A stretch of 64,000 nucleotides of DNA from NCBI GenBank assembly GCA_934561515.1, contig CAKTGM010000002.1:75845-139844 (forward strand), written 5' to 3'. The stretch comes from an uncultured Oscillospiraceae bacterium (GTDB lineage Bacteria > Bacillota > Clostridia > Oscillospirales > Oscillospiraceae). The translations under genes were made by a program, and so were the position numbers. This document shows positions 7,602 through 17,069 of this stretch, in pieces (positions within the stretch are counted from its first letter, which is position 1; every line of letters starts with the position of its first letter). The notes under the pieces are model-generated. The model made no database searches. It saw only the letters and a program-made list of their open reading frames with translations, and was not told the DNA's origin.

Positions 7602-8510
7602 ATGAAAAAAACCAAGATGATGAAACGCTGCGCGCTTGCGCTTCTGCTTGCAGCCCTCGTGCTGAGCGGCTGCGGCAGGAAGGATGAGTCTGACGCGCCC
7701 GAAGCACCCGAGCAGGCGGCGCAGACGGTGGAGTACAGCAACCTCAGCGACGCATCCTCCAGGGAACTGCTCGCAAAGCTCTTTGCGGACGCGGGGGTCG
7801 CGCCGGAGCGCTCGGACAAATTCTTTGCCTGCCTTGACCAGTTCAACGGCAGCGTCAAGGCAGAATGGCTGACGGACGGCTTTGAAACGGCCGCCCCCAC
7901 GGAGACGAAGTACGACCCCTACGAGATGCAGGATATGTGGATGGAAAAGCAGGAGGACTTCCCCGGCTACAACTGCCGCATCACGGCCTTTCTGCTCTTC
8001 GGCGACCACATCGCCGCCGGCGCGGACCAGCCGGAAACCAACGGGGAAGACTGGCTTTTTATGGACCTCGAAACGCTCAAGCGCGATCCGGACGTCCTCT
8101 GCGGAAGGAGTACGGCGGACTTTTGCGCCCTGTTTGCGCCGGTGGAGGCGGCGGACTCGACGGAGCCCTCCGTGCAGGCCGAGGCTCTGCGCAAGGGCTG
8201 GGCGGAGCGCGGCGTCACCTTCTCGGACGGCGGGTGCAGCATGATCTCCGTCGTCTTCCACGACCGCTTTTCCGACACGGAGAATACGCTCTTTATCGGC
8301 CACGTCGGCATTCTCCTTCCCGCCGGGGACGATGCGCTCTATTTTGCCGAAAAGGTCGCCTTTCAGGAGCCGTACCGCCTGACGAAGTTCGAGAGCCGCG
8401 CCGCGCTCAAAAGCTATCTCATGGCAAAGTACGACACCGGCTGGGGACAGGATACAACGCCTCCGTTCCTCATGGAAAACGACGCGCCGATGGACGACGC
8501 AGCGCGCTGA
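7602..8510 (+). CDS. Predicted lipoprotein of unknown function
   Basis: A type II signal peptide is clear: MKKTKMMKR, a hydrophobic stretch, then the lipobox LSGC with the lipidated Cys at about residue 26. A low-complexity acidic linker (DESDAPEAPEQ) and a ~250-residue domain I cannot assign follow. That domain contains a KQEDFPGYNCR segment and a GEDWLFMDLETL segment, with spaced Cys residues. It may be a DUF4300-like lipoprotein, but I would not rely on that. It lies 26 bases downstream of the 7201 gene and before a strong terminator. Confidence 0.78.
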   Translation: MKKTKMMKRCALALLLAALVLSGCGRKDESDAPEAPEQAAQTVEYSNLSDASSRELLAKLFADAGVAPERSDKFFACLDQFNGSVKAEWLTDGFETAAPTETKYDPYEMQDMWMEKQEDFPGYNCRITAFLLFGDHIAAGADQPETNGEDWLFMDLETLKRDPDVLCGRSTADFCALFAPVEAADSTEPSVQAEALRKGWAERGVTFSDGGCSMISVVFHDRFSDTENTLFIGHVGILLPAGDDALYFAEKVAFQEPYRLTKFESRAALKSYLMAKYDTGWGQDTTPPFLMENDAPMDDAAR

Positions 8511-8524
8511 GTGAAAATCGGACG

Positions 8525-8566
8525 GCCCGGCGCTGCACCCCTGACCGGTGCGGCGCCGGGCTTTTT
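8525..8566 (+). terminator. Terminator after the 7602 lipoprotein gene
   Basis: A long GC-rich stem (arm GCCCGGCGCTGCACC with one bulge) is followed by five T's. Confidence 0.88.
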
Positions 8567-8635
8567 CGCGCGCGTTTTTCCGGTATGCGCGCGCCGCGCG
8601 CTGCATACCCATAGGGGAGAAAAGGGGGACGGGGC

Positions 8636-9229
8636 ATGAGAAAAAAGGGGATTTTGCTGCTCGCGGCGCTTTCGCTGCTGCTCGCGGGCTGCGGGGAAAA
8701 GACGCAGAACGCCGCGGAGGACTTACAGGCGCGCTATGCGCAGATATCCGGCTATGAAGCGGTCGTGGAGGTCGCCGTGCCGCGCGAGGACGAGACGCTG
8801 CGCTACACGCTCTCGCTTGAACATTCAAGCGATGAGACGCGGGCGGCGGTGCTTGCGCCGGAGGCGCTCGCGGGCATTTCGGCAACGCTTGCGGGCGATG
8901 GGCTGACGCTTTCCTACGACACGCTGACGCTGGATGCGCTGACGCTCTCGCCGCGCGTCTCGGCGCTCAACTGCGTGCCGCTCGTGCTGGAAGCCTTCCC
9001 GCGCGCGTATCTTGAGAGCGTGGGGCGCGAGACGCTGGACGGGCGCGAAACGCTGCGCGCGGACTTTTCCATGACGCTCGCGGGCGACAAGCTCGGTGCG
9101 TCGCTTTTCCTCGCCGCCGACGGCGCGCCGGTCTGCATGGAAGTGAGCGAGGACGGAAAAATTATTGCCGCGGCGGAGTTTACGAATTTTATTTTTGGTG
9201 ATATACTACCTCCGAGTACACAGAATTAG
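8636..9229 (+). CDS. Predicted lipoprotein, LolA-like fold, upstream of alr
   Basis: The 197-residue product starts MRKKGILLL, continues with a hydrophobic segment and ends its signal with the lipobox LLAGC (Cys at about residue 19). The mature part has alternating strands (YEAVVEVAVPRE, RYTLSLEHS, GLTLSYDTLTLDALT) that recall the half-barrel of LolA/LppX-type or germination-type lipoproteins. That reading rests on strand pattern only. The gene is directly upstream of alr, and the promoter-like elements for alr lie inside its last codons. Function is unknown. Confidence 0.75.
   Translation: MRKKGILLLAALSLLLAGCGEKTQNAAEDLQARYAQISGYEAVVEVAVPREDETLRYTLSLEHSSDETRAAVLAPEALAGISATLAGDGLTLSYDTLTLDALTLSPRVSALNCVPLVLEAFPRAYLESVGRETLDGRETLRADFSMTLAGDKLGASLFLAADGAPVCMEVSEDGKIIAAAEFTNFIFGDILPPSTQN
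9179..9207 (+). promoter_or_regulatory. Possible alr promoter inside the end of the 8636 gene
   Basis: TTTACG (9179-9184) and an extended -10 TGATATACT (-10 hexamer 9202-9207) are spaced by 17 bases. The string TGATATACTACCTCCGA recurs at 11933-11949, before nrdR. Confidence 0.5.
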
Positions 9230-9270
9230 ACTGTTGTAGATCCCAAAAGCAAGAGAGGGCGGAAAAAACC

Positions 9271-10437
9271 ATGGAAAGCACGCTCAAACGGACCTGGGCC
9301 GAGATCGATCTGGATGCCCTGGCCCGCAATTATGACCGCATCCGCCGCCATGTCGGCGAAGGAACAAAACTGCTCGGCGTCATCAAGGCGGACGCCTACG
9401 GCCACGGCGCGGTGCCGGTGGCAAGAGAACTGGAGGCGCTGGGCGCAAGCTACCTTGCCGTGTCGAACATCGACGAGTGCGAGGAGGTGCGGCGCGGCGG
9501 CGTCAAGCTGCCGGTGCTGATGCTGGGCTTCACGCCCGCCGATCAGGCGGAGCGCATTCTGGAGCTCGACATGACGCAGGCGGTGCAGAGCCTTGACATT
9601 GCCGAAGCGTTTTCCGACGCTGCGGTGAAGTGCGGAAAGAAAATGAAGGTGCACATCAAGCTCGATACCGGCATGGGCAGGCTCGGCTTCCCGTGCGACG
9701 AGGCGAATTTTGCGCAGAGCCTTGCGGATATCCTCGCGGTGCTGAGGCTGCCGGGGCTTGACATGGAGGGCATCTTCACGCACTTTTGCGTCTCGGACGA
9801 GGAGGGCGAGGAGAACGTCGCCTTTACGAAAAAGCAGCACGAGCGCTATGCGCGCATGATCGCGCAGACGGAGGAAAAGGGAAGCTTTCGCTTCCGGCTG
9901 CGCCACTGCTGCAACGCCGGCGGCATCGTGAGCTACCCCGAGTGGGCGGACGACATGGTGCGCTGCGGCATCATCCTCTACGGCTCGGGCGAGCTTGCCG
10001 AGCGGATGGGCATGGAGCCGGTGATGGCGCTCAAATCGCGTGTGGCGGTCGTGCGCAGCCTTGCGCCCGGTACCTCGGTGAGCTACGGGCGGACCTTTTT
10101 TACAACGCGCGAGAGCCGCATCGCGGTGCTGCCCCTCGGCTATGCCGACGGCCTGCACCGCGCGCTCTCCAACCGCATGGAGGTGCTCACGCCTTACGGC
10201 AGGGCAAAGCAGGTGGGGCGCATCTGCATGGATATGTGCATGATCGACGTGACCGATCTTCCGGAGGTGAAGTCCGGCGATGAGGTGGAGATCTTCGGCA
10301 AGAACGTCCTCTGCGCGGAGGACGCATCGGCGTGCGGCACCATTCCCTATGAGCTGCTGTGCGCCGTGAGCAAGCGCGTGCCGCGCCACTACTTTCTGCA
10401 CGGCGAGCGCGTGGACGCTGACCTTCAGAGCGTCTGA
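9271..10437 (+). CDS. alr: Alanine racemase
   Basis: Alr interconverts L- and D-alanine, supplying D-Ala for peptidoglycan. The N-terminal TIM barrel has the PLP-lysine motif KADAYGHG (Lys at about residue 39), and the C-terminal beta domain has the catalytic tyrosine in VSYGRTF (about residue 271). The sequence RICMDMCMIDVT matches the conserved C-terminal region. The 388-residue length is normal. The MazF-type toxin gene downstream is a conserved neighbour of alr in many Firmicutes. Confidence 0.96.
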   Translation: MESTLKRTWAEIDLDALARNYDRIRRHVGEGTKLLGVIKADAYGHGAVPVARELEALGASYLAVSNIDECEEVRRGGVKLPVLMLGFTPADQAERILELDMTQAVQSLDIAEAFSDAAVKCGKKMKVHIKLDTGMGRLGFPCDEANFAQSLADILAVLRLPGLDMEGIFTHFCVSDEEGEENVAFTKKQHERYARMIAQTEEKGSFRFRLRHCCNAGGIVSYPEWADDMVRCGIILYGSGELAERMGMEPVMALKSRVAVVRSLAPGTSVSYGRTFFTTRESRIAVLPLGYADGLHRALSNRMEVLTPYGRAKQVGRICMDMCMIDVTDLPEVKSGDEVEIFGKNVLCAEDASACGTIPYELLCAVSKRVPRHYFLHGERVDADLQSV

Positions 10438-10585
10438 GCGCACGAAGGCTGCGCTCGGGGCATAGGATATCCCGGGGGCAGAAGCGGGGAAAGTGACGCG
10501 CTCCCGTATAAATTCCGCCCCCGCGTGGGAGAATGACAGTGGCCCTTGCAAGGGTACTTCTTCCGCTCGGAGTGTGAATAGCTAA

Positions 10586-10951
10586 GTGGATATCAATGTG
10601 AAACGCGGCGATATTTATTACGCCGATCTATCGCCTGTGGTCGGAAGCGAGCAGGGCGGCGTGCGCCCAGTGCTCATCGTGCAGAACGACACGGGAAACC
10701 GCTACAGTCCCACGGTGATCGCCGCGGCGATCACCTCGCAGACGAACAAGGCAAAGCTGCCGACGCACATTGCGCTCTCCGCGCCGGACTACGGCCTGCC
10801 GCGCGACAGCGTGGTACTGCTCGAGCAGATCCGCACGCTTGACAAGCGGCGGCTGCGCGAGCGTATGGGGCGCGTGGACGGCGAGCTGATGGCGCGCATC
10901 GACGCGGCCATCGCCGTGAGCTTCGGCCTGCAAAGCACACAACTCGTATAG
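10586..10951 (+). CDS. ndoA: MazF/NdoA-type mRNA interferase toxin
   Basis: The 121-residue protein begins [21 protein letters not shown], whose key features are [14 protein letters not shown] and RPVLIVQND, and continues with VIAAAITSQ and [11 protein letters not shown]. These are the PemK/MazF core, including the Arg and Thr/Ser residues of the RNA-cleaving site. The GTG start at 10586 is chosen because the CGGAGTG at 10569-10575 is correctly spaced for it; a second GTG lies at 10598. In Bacillus-type genomes a CopG-like antitoxin gene sits between alr and ndoA. Here the 148 bases between alr and this gene encode no antitoxin that I can see. Confidence 0.93.
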   Translation: MDINVKRGDIYYADLSPVVGSEQGGVRPVLIVQNDTGNRYSPTVIAAAITSQTNKAKLPTHIALSAPDYGLPRDSVVLLEQIRTLDKRRLRERMGRVDGELMARIDAAIAVSFGLQSTQLV

Positions 10952-11006
10952 ACCTCCCGGCGCGGACATAGGCTGTGCGCGCCGGGAAGAAATGAGGAAA
11001 GACAGC

Positions 11007-11567
11007 ATGAAAAAGAACAACAACGCCTTTTCCCGCCTTGTGGGGCTGCTCCTGGTGAGCGCGACGGTCCTGACGCTCACGGTCGCCGCGACCGGCGGCG
11101 CGGGCACGAGCAGCGACCCGATCGTGACCTTGAGCTACTTAAACGAAAAATTTCTGCCGCAGGTGCTCTCGGATGTGGACAAGAAGACCGCGAGCCGCGA
11201 AAAAGAGCTTTCCCGGAAGCTCACCGAGCAGGTGAAGAGCGAGACGAAGGCCTTCGAGCAGAAGTACGGCGCGTCGACCGGCGGCGGCGCGGCCGGCACG
11301 GCGCAGAGCTTTACGCTCGTCACGCTCAGCAAGGGACAGATCCTTTACATGGGCGTCGGCTGCGAGGCGATGCTGCGCACGGGCAGCGGCGTTTGCGTGG
11401 CGTCGAGCAGCCCCGGCCTTGTGGATGAGACGGGCGGCAAGACCATTGCCGGCGGCGAGGCGCTCGCAAAGAATCACCTTTACATGGCAACGGTCGACAG
11501 CCATGGCGTGCAGGCCGGAGCAAACGACACCAAGCTCCTTGTGCGCGGCGGCTACAGCGTGCAGTAA
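11007..11567 (+). CDS. Exported or anchored protein with coiled-coil segment, unknown function
   Basis: The 186-residue product has a basic N-terminus and one hydrophobic helix (about residues 12-28). A charged helix rich in K/E/S follows at about residues 55-85 (KKTASREKELSRKLTEQ) and looks able to coil. The C-terminal ~90 residues are strand-rich (SFTLVTLSKGQILYMG, with Gly-rich turns). I do not recognise the family. An alternative start at 10992 is possible; 11007 has a GGAAAG site six bases upstream. A terminator follows at once. Confidence 0.68.
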   Translation: MKKNNNAFSRLVGLLLVSATVLTLTVAATGGAGTSSDPIVTLSYLNEKFLPQVLSDVDKKTASREKELSRKLTEQVKSETKAFEQKYGASTGGGAAGTAQSFTLVTLSKGQILYMGVGCEAMLRTGSGVCVASSSPGLVDETGGKTIAGGEALAKNHLYMATVDSHGVQAGANDTKLLVRGGYSVQ

Positions 11568-11590
11568 GGGACTTTTCTGCATATTGGAAG

Positions 11591-11623
11591 GAGCCTGTGC
11601 GTAAGGATAGCACAGGCTCTTTT
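11591..11623 (+). terminator. Terminator after the 11007 gene
   Basis: GAGCCTGTGC pairs perfectly with GCACAGGCTC over a nine-base loop, followed by TTTTG. Confidence 0.85.
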
Positions 11624-11648
11624 GTTGCGTGCAAGGGGGGGGAAGGCA

Positions 11649-11981
11649 ATGGACATCTGGCGGGCAATGAGCGGCGAGACGCTGTTTCGCTCCGCGCGCC
11701 TCGACTGCGCGCTCGCGCGCTTTCCCGGCGCGCTCGTCTGCGAGCGGGCGGGGGAGACGCTGCTCGCGATCCCCTGCGCCGAGGACGCGCCCTTTCCGCT
11801 GCCGGAGCTTTTCTGCCTTGCGCGCATCGCCCCGGTACAGGGACGGCGCTGCGTTGTATACCGGATCGATGAGAAAAAAGTGCCGATGATGTGGGAAAAT
11901 GCAAATTATGTCTACCATCTTGGGGAAAAACATGATATACTACCTCCGACTAACGAAGAGAAAAGAGGTCATGCACGATGA
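11649..11981 (+). CDS. Short protein of unknown function coupled to nrdR
   Basis: The 110-residue product has no recognised domain. It contains a hydrophobic-aromatic stretch ([12 protein letters not shown]) and a polar tail. The ATG at 11649 lies behind a G-rich Shine-Dalgarno region. Its stop overlaps the nrdR start by four bases (ATGA), which argues that it is a real, translated gene coupled to nrdR. It carries no zinc motif and is unlikely to be part of NrdR itself. Confidence 0.6.
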   Translation: MDIWRAMSGETLFRSARLDCALARFPGALVCERAGETLLAIPCAEDAPFPLPELFCLARIAPVQGRRCVVYRIDEKKVPMMWENANYVYHLGEKHDILPPTNEEKRGHAR

Positions 11982-12433
11982 AATGCCCCTATTGCGGCTA
12001 TAAAGAGAGCAAGGTCATCGATTCCCGCCCCGCGGAGGAAGGCAGCAGCATCCGCCGCCGCCGCGAGTGTCTTTCCTGTGCCAAGCGCTTTACCACCTAT
12101 GAAACGGTGGAGAGCCTGCCGATGGTCGTCATCAAAAAGGACGGCAGCCGCCAGAGCTTTGACAAGCGCAAGGTCTTGAACGGCATGATCCGCGCGTGCG
12201 AAAAGCGCCCCGTTCCCTTCGAAGTGCTTGCGCAGAAGGCGGACGAGATCGAGCAGACGCTGCAAAACTCCCTCGAGCGCGAGATCAGCACCGAGTACAT
12301 CGGCGAGCTCGTCATGGACAAGCTGCGCGCCGTGGACGAGGTGGCCTATGTCCGCTTTGCCTCGGTCTACCGCCAGTTCAAGGACATCGATACGTTCATG
12401 AAGGAGCTCAACAAGCTGCTCGAAGGCAAGTAA
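11978..12433 (+). CDS. nrdR: Transcriptional repressor NrdR
   Basis: NrdR senses (d)ATP and represses ribonucleotide reductase genes. The 151-residue protein has the zinc ribbon Cys3, Cys6, Cys31, Cys34 (KCPYCG and CLSCAKRF) and then an ATP-cone domain ([16 protein letters not shown]). Length and order are exactly those of the family. No ribonucleotide reductase gene is in the window. It ends seven bases before the convergent DUF4363 gene. Confidence 0.97.
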   Translation: MKCPYCGYKESKVIDSRPAEEGSSIRRRRECLSCAKRFTTYETVESLPMVVIKKDGSRQSFDKRKVLNGMIRACEKRPVPFEVLAQKADEIEQTLQNSLEREISTEYIGELVMDKLRAVDEVAYVRFASVYRQFKDIDTFMKELNKLLEGK

Positions 12434-12440
12434 AGCGGCG

Positions 12441-12824
12441 CTAGAGGATATTCTTGATCGAGATCTCCTGAATTTCAGAGAGCACCAGGAGCTGAGAGCG
12501 CAGCTCGGCGATGCACGCGCGCAGCTCCTCTTTATCCTGCGCGGCGGCAAAAATGTCCGCCCTTGCAAGGAGCGCTTCCACATCGTTTAGCACATCGTGC
12601 TGCAAAACGATGTGGAAATAGGCGCTGCGCGCATCCCAGCCTTCGTGCAGCGCATCGAGGGAATCGTGCACGGCGGGCCAGTCCTCCGCCTGCGCGCTGC
12701 GCTGGAGATCGTCGAGCTGCGCGCACCAGTTCTCCACAAGCTTATCGGCGACGGCGGCGTTCGCAAGCGTCGCGGCAAAGAGCGCGAGCAGCAGGAGGAA
12801 TGGAATCCAGAAAAATCGCTTCAT
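12441..12824 (-). CDS. DUF4363 family protein
   Basis: The 127-residue product has an N-terminal hydrophobic segment (FFWIPFLLLLALFAATLANAA, about residues 3-23, given by its ends FFW and NAA) that may be a cleavable signal or anchor. The remaining helical domain carries the pattern W-x-x-L-x-x-L, HxxLDALHEGWD and Y-F-H-I-V-L-Q-H-D typical of DUF4363. Its start overlaps the stop of the upstream DUF421 gene by four bases. DUF421 and DUF4363 genes are regularly paired in spore-forming Firmicutes, probably as a membrane complex of unknown role. Confidence 0.85.
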   Translation of the reverse strand: MKRFFWIPFLLLLALFAATLANAAVADKLVENWCAQLDDLQRSAQAEDWPAVHDSLDALHEGWDARSAYFHIVLQHDVLNDVEALLARADIFAAAQDKEELRACIAELRSQLLVLSEIQEISIKNIL

Positions 12825-13504
12825 TGCCCGTGCTCCTTTCCAATGCATAAAATTTTTCCCGCGCCGTCGAGCGAGAGAAGGAAGATCTCCGACGGGGCGC
12901 GGTAGCCCTGCGCGCGTATTTGCTTTTGCAGCCACGCGCCGTCCAGCCCCGCAAGGGCGAGGTTCTCGCCCAGCACACGCCCGTCGTTGATGAAAATGCG
13001 CGGGAGGAAGGTATCGTCCTTCACAGGTTTTCCGAGCTGTCTGGGCGTTGCGCTCTGCTCATCGGGATAGAGCAGGACCGAGAGGCCGCCGTCCGTTTCG
13101 AGCACCGCGTATTTGACGGTCGTGAGGTCTGTCACGCCCTGTGAGCGCAGCTCTTCAATGAGTTCATCGAGCGTAAAGCGGTTGTGGCGCATCGCCTCCT
13201 GCTGTACCTTGCCGTCTAAGATGAGCGCCGTCGGGCTGCCGCAGATGAGCCGCCGCAGCCGGATGGAGCGGACGCTGCCCCACGAGAGCAGCATCGAGAG
13301 CGACAAGAGCGTGACGATCGGGATGACGCCATTCAAAAGCGGGATGCCGAAGTCCTGCATCGGCACGGCCGCAAGGTCTGAGATGAGCAGCGTGAGCACA
13401 AGCTCGATCGGCTCCAGCTCGCCGATCTGCCGCTTGCCGAGCAGCCGCAAGCCGATCATGATGAGGAAATAGAGCACGATCGTGCGGATAAAAGCAGTGG
13501 CCAT
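12821..13504 (-). CDS. DUF421 (YetF-like) membrane protein
   Basis: The 227-residue protein has three N-terminal hydrophobic helices (about residues 5-22, 33-52 and 57-75) containing the family signature LRLLGKRQIGELEPIELV, and a cytoplasmic alpha/beta domain with LTTVKYAVLETDG and the short C-terminal repeat. DUF421 proteins form membrane assemblies in Bacillus and Clostridium; no enzymatic activity is established. It is translationally coupled to the DUF4363 gene downstream. The glmS ribozyme and gene are divergent from it. Confidence 0.9.
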   Translation of the reverse strand: MATAFIRTIVLYFLIMIGLRLLGKRQIGELEPIELVLTLLISDLAAVPMQDFGIPLLNGVIPIVTLLSLSMLLSWGSVRSIRLRRLICGSPTALILDGKVQQEAMRHNRFTLDELIEELRSQGVTDLTTVKYAVLETDGGLSVLLYPDEQSATPRQLGKPVKDDTFLPRIFINDGRVLGENLALAGLDGAWLQKQIRAQGYRAPSEIFLLSLDGAGKILCIGKEHGQ

Positions 13505-13625
13505 TTGATCTCCTCCTTTTGGGGGAGTTTGCCCCGCGCAGGGGCAAAATAACCGTTTTCATCCGGAGAGCGTCCGGTTTGAAATATCAGAAAAGCCAAA
13601 AATCGCAGAGAGAAAGGAGACCATG

Positions 13626-13785
13626 GAGTTTTCTCCATCACAAGCGCCAGCGCCCGCGAAGAGATCGCGGGACGACGAGGTGGGAAGAGGATCGAACCTT
13701 CGGCGGATGCTTCCCCGTGCCCGTGGGCGCGCACACAGCCGGCAAATATGCGGGCGACCGCAAAACAAAGGGGCTGTGACCACGG
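13626..13785 (+). ncRNA. glmS ribozyme (glucosamine-6-phosphate-activated self-cleaving RNA)
   Basis: The leader of glmS carries the conserved core of the glmS ribozyme: AAGCGCCAG with the expected cleavage between A13643 and G13644, GACGAGGTGGG at about 13672-13682, GGATCGAACCTTCGGCGGAT (about 13689-13708) and CAAAGGGGCTG near the 3' end. In this class glucosamine-6-phosphate acts as the cofactor for self-cleavage, which lowers glmS mRNA. Ends are approximate (the P1 pairing region just 5' of the cleavage site was not modelled). The class is certain from the core and from the gene downstream. Confidence 0.95.
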
Positions 13786-13823
13786 AAAAAGCGACAAATG
13801 ACTGCGCATTTGTCCTTTTGACG

Positions 13824-13866
13824 AAGCGGCGGCTTTTGCCGCCAAGGGGCAGTCTTGCCCATTTTT
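13824..13866 (+). promoter_or_regulatory. Tandem small hairpins between the ribozyme and glmS
   Basis: A GGCGGC/GCCGCC hairpin with a TTTT loop is followed by a short GGGCA/TGCCC hairpin ending in ATTTTT at 13861-13866, just before the glmS Shine-Dalgarno. It could be a weak attenuator; the second stem is only five pairs, so this is tentative. Confidence 0.35.
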
Positions 13867-13894
13867 CAAATCATCAAAAGGAGAATTTTCAGAT

Positions 13895-15739
<1,845 letters not shown>

Positions 15740-15750
15740 CCGAGCCTGAG

Positions 15751-15780
15751 AAAAGGAAGCCCGAAAGGGCTTCCTTTTTT
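15751..15780 (+). terminator. Terminator after glmS
   Basis: AAAAGGAAGCCC, a GAAA tetraloop and GGGCTTCC are followed by six T's. Confidence 0.93.
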
Positions 15781-15799
15781 GCTTGCCACCCTCGTAGGG

Positions 15800-16137
15800 G
15801 GGCGCGGGGGGGCAGCGCCTGCTGGCGCTGCACGAACAAGGGAGGGATATCTCTTTTTAAAAAGAGATATCCCTCCCTTAGACCCACCCAGAGAAAATTT
15901 GCATTGGCAGTTTGTGGCTTGAAGAGCTGCGCAGCCTGCGGAATCAGGTGCGGTGTACGTGGCTTCGCCACGAGTCCCTGCAAGACGTTACCAACGGCAA
16001 CCGCGCCCTACTCCGTGGGGCGCGAGTGACGCTCCCTCGGCGGCAGACTGCGGTGCGGGCGGCGGCATTGCTGCGCTCGCCGCCTTTTGATGGGTGATGC
16101 GGGGGACGGGGCGGCATTGCTGCGCTCGCCGCCGCTG
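15800..16137 (-). repeat. Left arm of the palindromic element
   Basis: Reverse-complemented, this arm matches 17070-17530 in order. It contains two copies of GGCGGCGAGCGCAGCAATGCC, a CACTCGCGCCCCACGGAGTA block, GGGACTCGTGGCGAAGCCAC and CAAACTGCCAATG. Matching is patchy rather than exact, showing the arms have diverged. No protein-coding gene is supported inside it. Confidence 0.7.
15838..15879. repeat. Perfect 42-base palindrome
   Basis: The arm that begins AAGGGAGGGATATCTC and ends in TTTTT is followed with no spacer by its exact complement. It is the counterpart of the hairpin at 17373-17410 in the right arm. Confidence 0.9.
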
Positions 16138-16290
16138 TTAGGATTCTGCTGTGATATAGATATCTTCGGCCTGCTGTTGGGCGGCGATTAGTAAGTCTTT
16201 TGCATCGCCATAGTTTTGGGTCTCGATTTTTTCGAGCGCATCGGTCACCGCGTTGAATAGCGTAGTATACATTTTTTGATAGTCTTCCAT
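16138..16290 (-). CDS. Small ~50-residue protein, left copy of a pair
   Basis: The 50-residue product begins MEDYQKMYTTLFNAVTDALE and ends AEDIYITAES. Its paralogue at 16920-17069 begins MDYQKMYTTLFNAITDALEQ; the two share most residues across their whole length, which supports both as real genes. The protein is predicted to be one or two amphipathic helices, acidic, without Cys or membrane segments. A strong GGAGGG site lies eight bases before the ATG. I know of no function. It may be part of the mobility or stability of the element. Confidence 0.72.
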   Translation of the reverse strand: MEDYQKMYTTLFNAVTDALEKIETQNYGDAKDLLIAAQQQAEDIYITAES

Positions 16291-16322
16291 GATAGAACCC
16301 TCCTTAACTCTTTTTGGTTATT

Positions 16323-16340
16323 TTAACTCATAAGGGTTAA
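16323..16340. promoter_or_regulatory. Operator-like dyad between the left small gene and the XRE gene
   Basis: TTAACTC and GGGTTAA form an imperfect dyad in the AT-rich divergent region. A TTAACTC half-site recurs 16-22 bases to its left. This is a plausible binding site for the adjacent XRE protein. Confidence 0.45.
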
Positions 16341-16394
16341 TCTTTTCAAGAGAAAATCGCTATTCTTTATGAAAAGAAAGCGGGGGTGGTCGTG

Positions 16395-16637
16395 ATGACA
16401 GTAGGCGAAGCCGTGCGCCGACGCATTTTGACACTGTGTGAAGAACGGAATATCACAATCAACCGCTTGAGTATTTTGAGCGGTATTACGCAATCCACGC
16501 TCAACAACATTATAAGTGGACGGAATCACACGACTACCGTTGCAACAATCAAAAAGGTTTGTGACGGTCTGAGTATTACCGTCGATGAGTTCTTTTGCCC
16601 TGAATATTTTCACGATCTGGAGCAGGAATTAAAATGA
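16395..16637 (+). CDS. XRE (Cro/C1-type) helix-turn-helix protein
   Basis: The 80-residue product is a single HTH domain: RILTLCEERNITINRLSIL, then GITQSTLNNIISGRN as the recognition helix, then ATIKKVCDGLSITVDEFF. This is the HTH_3/HTH_26 pattern of small phage- or plasmid-type repressors. The ATG at 16395 follows a GGGGGT site eight bases upstream. It is divergent from the left small-protein gene and convergent with the ribbon-helix-helix gene, so it probably regulates the element. Confidence 0.88.
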   Translation: MTVGEAVRRRILTLCEERNITINRLSILSGITQSTLNNIISGRNHTTTVATIKKVCDGLSITVDEFFCPEYFHDLEQELK

Positions 16638-16663
16638 AACGACCGCGTCAGCGGTCGTTTCAT
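16634..16663. terminator. Perfect hairpin between convergent XRE and RHH genes
   Basis: ATGAAACGACCGC pairs base for base with GCGGTCGTTTCAT over a four-base loop. The stop codons of both genes lie inside the stem. The T-run is short, so termination efficiency is uncertain. Confidence 0.7.
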
Positions 16664-16827
16664 GCTTGCGGGAGATTTTTCAGCGCATAGTCAATACACT
16701 GGTTGATAAATTCACTTCGGCTCATGTTGAATTTCGCAGCGGAAGCATCGATCTGCGCCAGCTTATCAGGCGCAATGCGGATCGTGATCGGCTCTTTGGT
16801 ATATTGCTTCGGGATGAAATCAGACAT
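16660..16827 (-). CDS. Ribbon-helix-helix (CopG/Arc-like) protein
   Basis: The 55-residue product has the RHH layout: a strand with alternating residues (PITIRIAPDKLAQID), helix A, then FNMSRSEFINQCIDYALKN with the typical N-cap of helix B (SRSEFI). The start at 16827 has a GAGGTGATT site correctly spaced. Such proteins serve as antitoxins, copy-number regulators or repressors. No toxin partner is visible, unless the ~50-residue proteins play that part. Confidence 0.82.
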   Translation of the reverse strand: MSDFIPKQYTKEPITIRIAPDKLAQIDASAAKFNMSRSEFINQCIDYALKNLPQA

Positions 16828-16919
16828 GGTAATCACCTCTTGCAATATAGTATGCTGTAGTGTATTCTAAATATAGATTCTAAATTAGCATACGTTTCAG
16901 CCTACAAAAGGAGGACAAG

Positions 16920-17069
16920 ATGGATTATCAGAAAATGTATACGACATTGTTCAACGCCATCACGGATGCATTGGAGCAAATGGAATCCCAAAATTTCGGT
17001 ACTGCCAAAGAAACCCTCATTGCCGCCCAACAAGAAGCGGAAGAAATCTATATGTCAGCAGAATCCTAA
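16920..17069 (+). CDS. Small ~50-residue protein, right copy of a pair
   Basis: The 49-residue product is a paralogue of the 16138-16290 protein; it ends EAEEIYMSAES where the other ends QAEDIYITAES. An AAAGGAGGACAAG site precedes the ATG by five bases. The two copies point outward from the central regulators. Conservation of protein sequence with many third-position differences suggests selection on the protein. Function is unknown. Confidence 0.72.
   Translation: MDYQKMYTTLFNAITDALEQMESQNFGTAKETLIAAQQEAEEIYMSAES

Noticed and set aside
16050..16135. CRISPR-like array from the repeated GGCGGCATTGCTGCGCTCGCC units
   Set aside because: There are only two units per arm, they are not regularly spaced, and no cas genes are present; they belong to the palindromic element.
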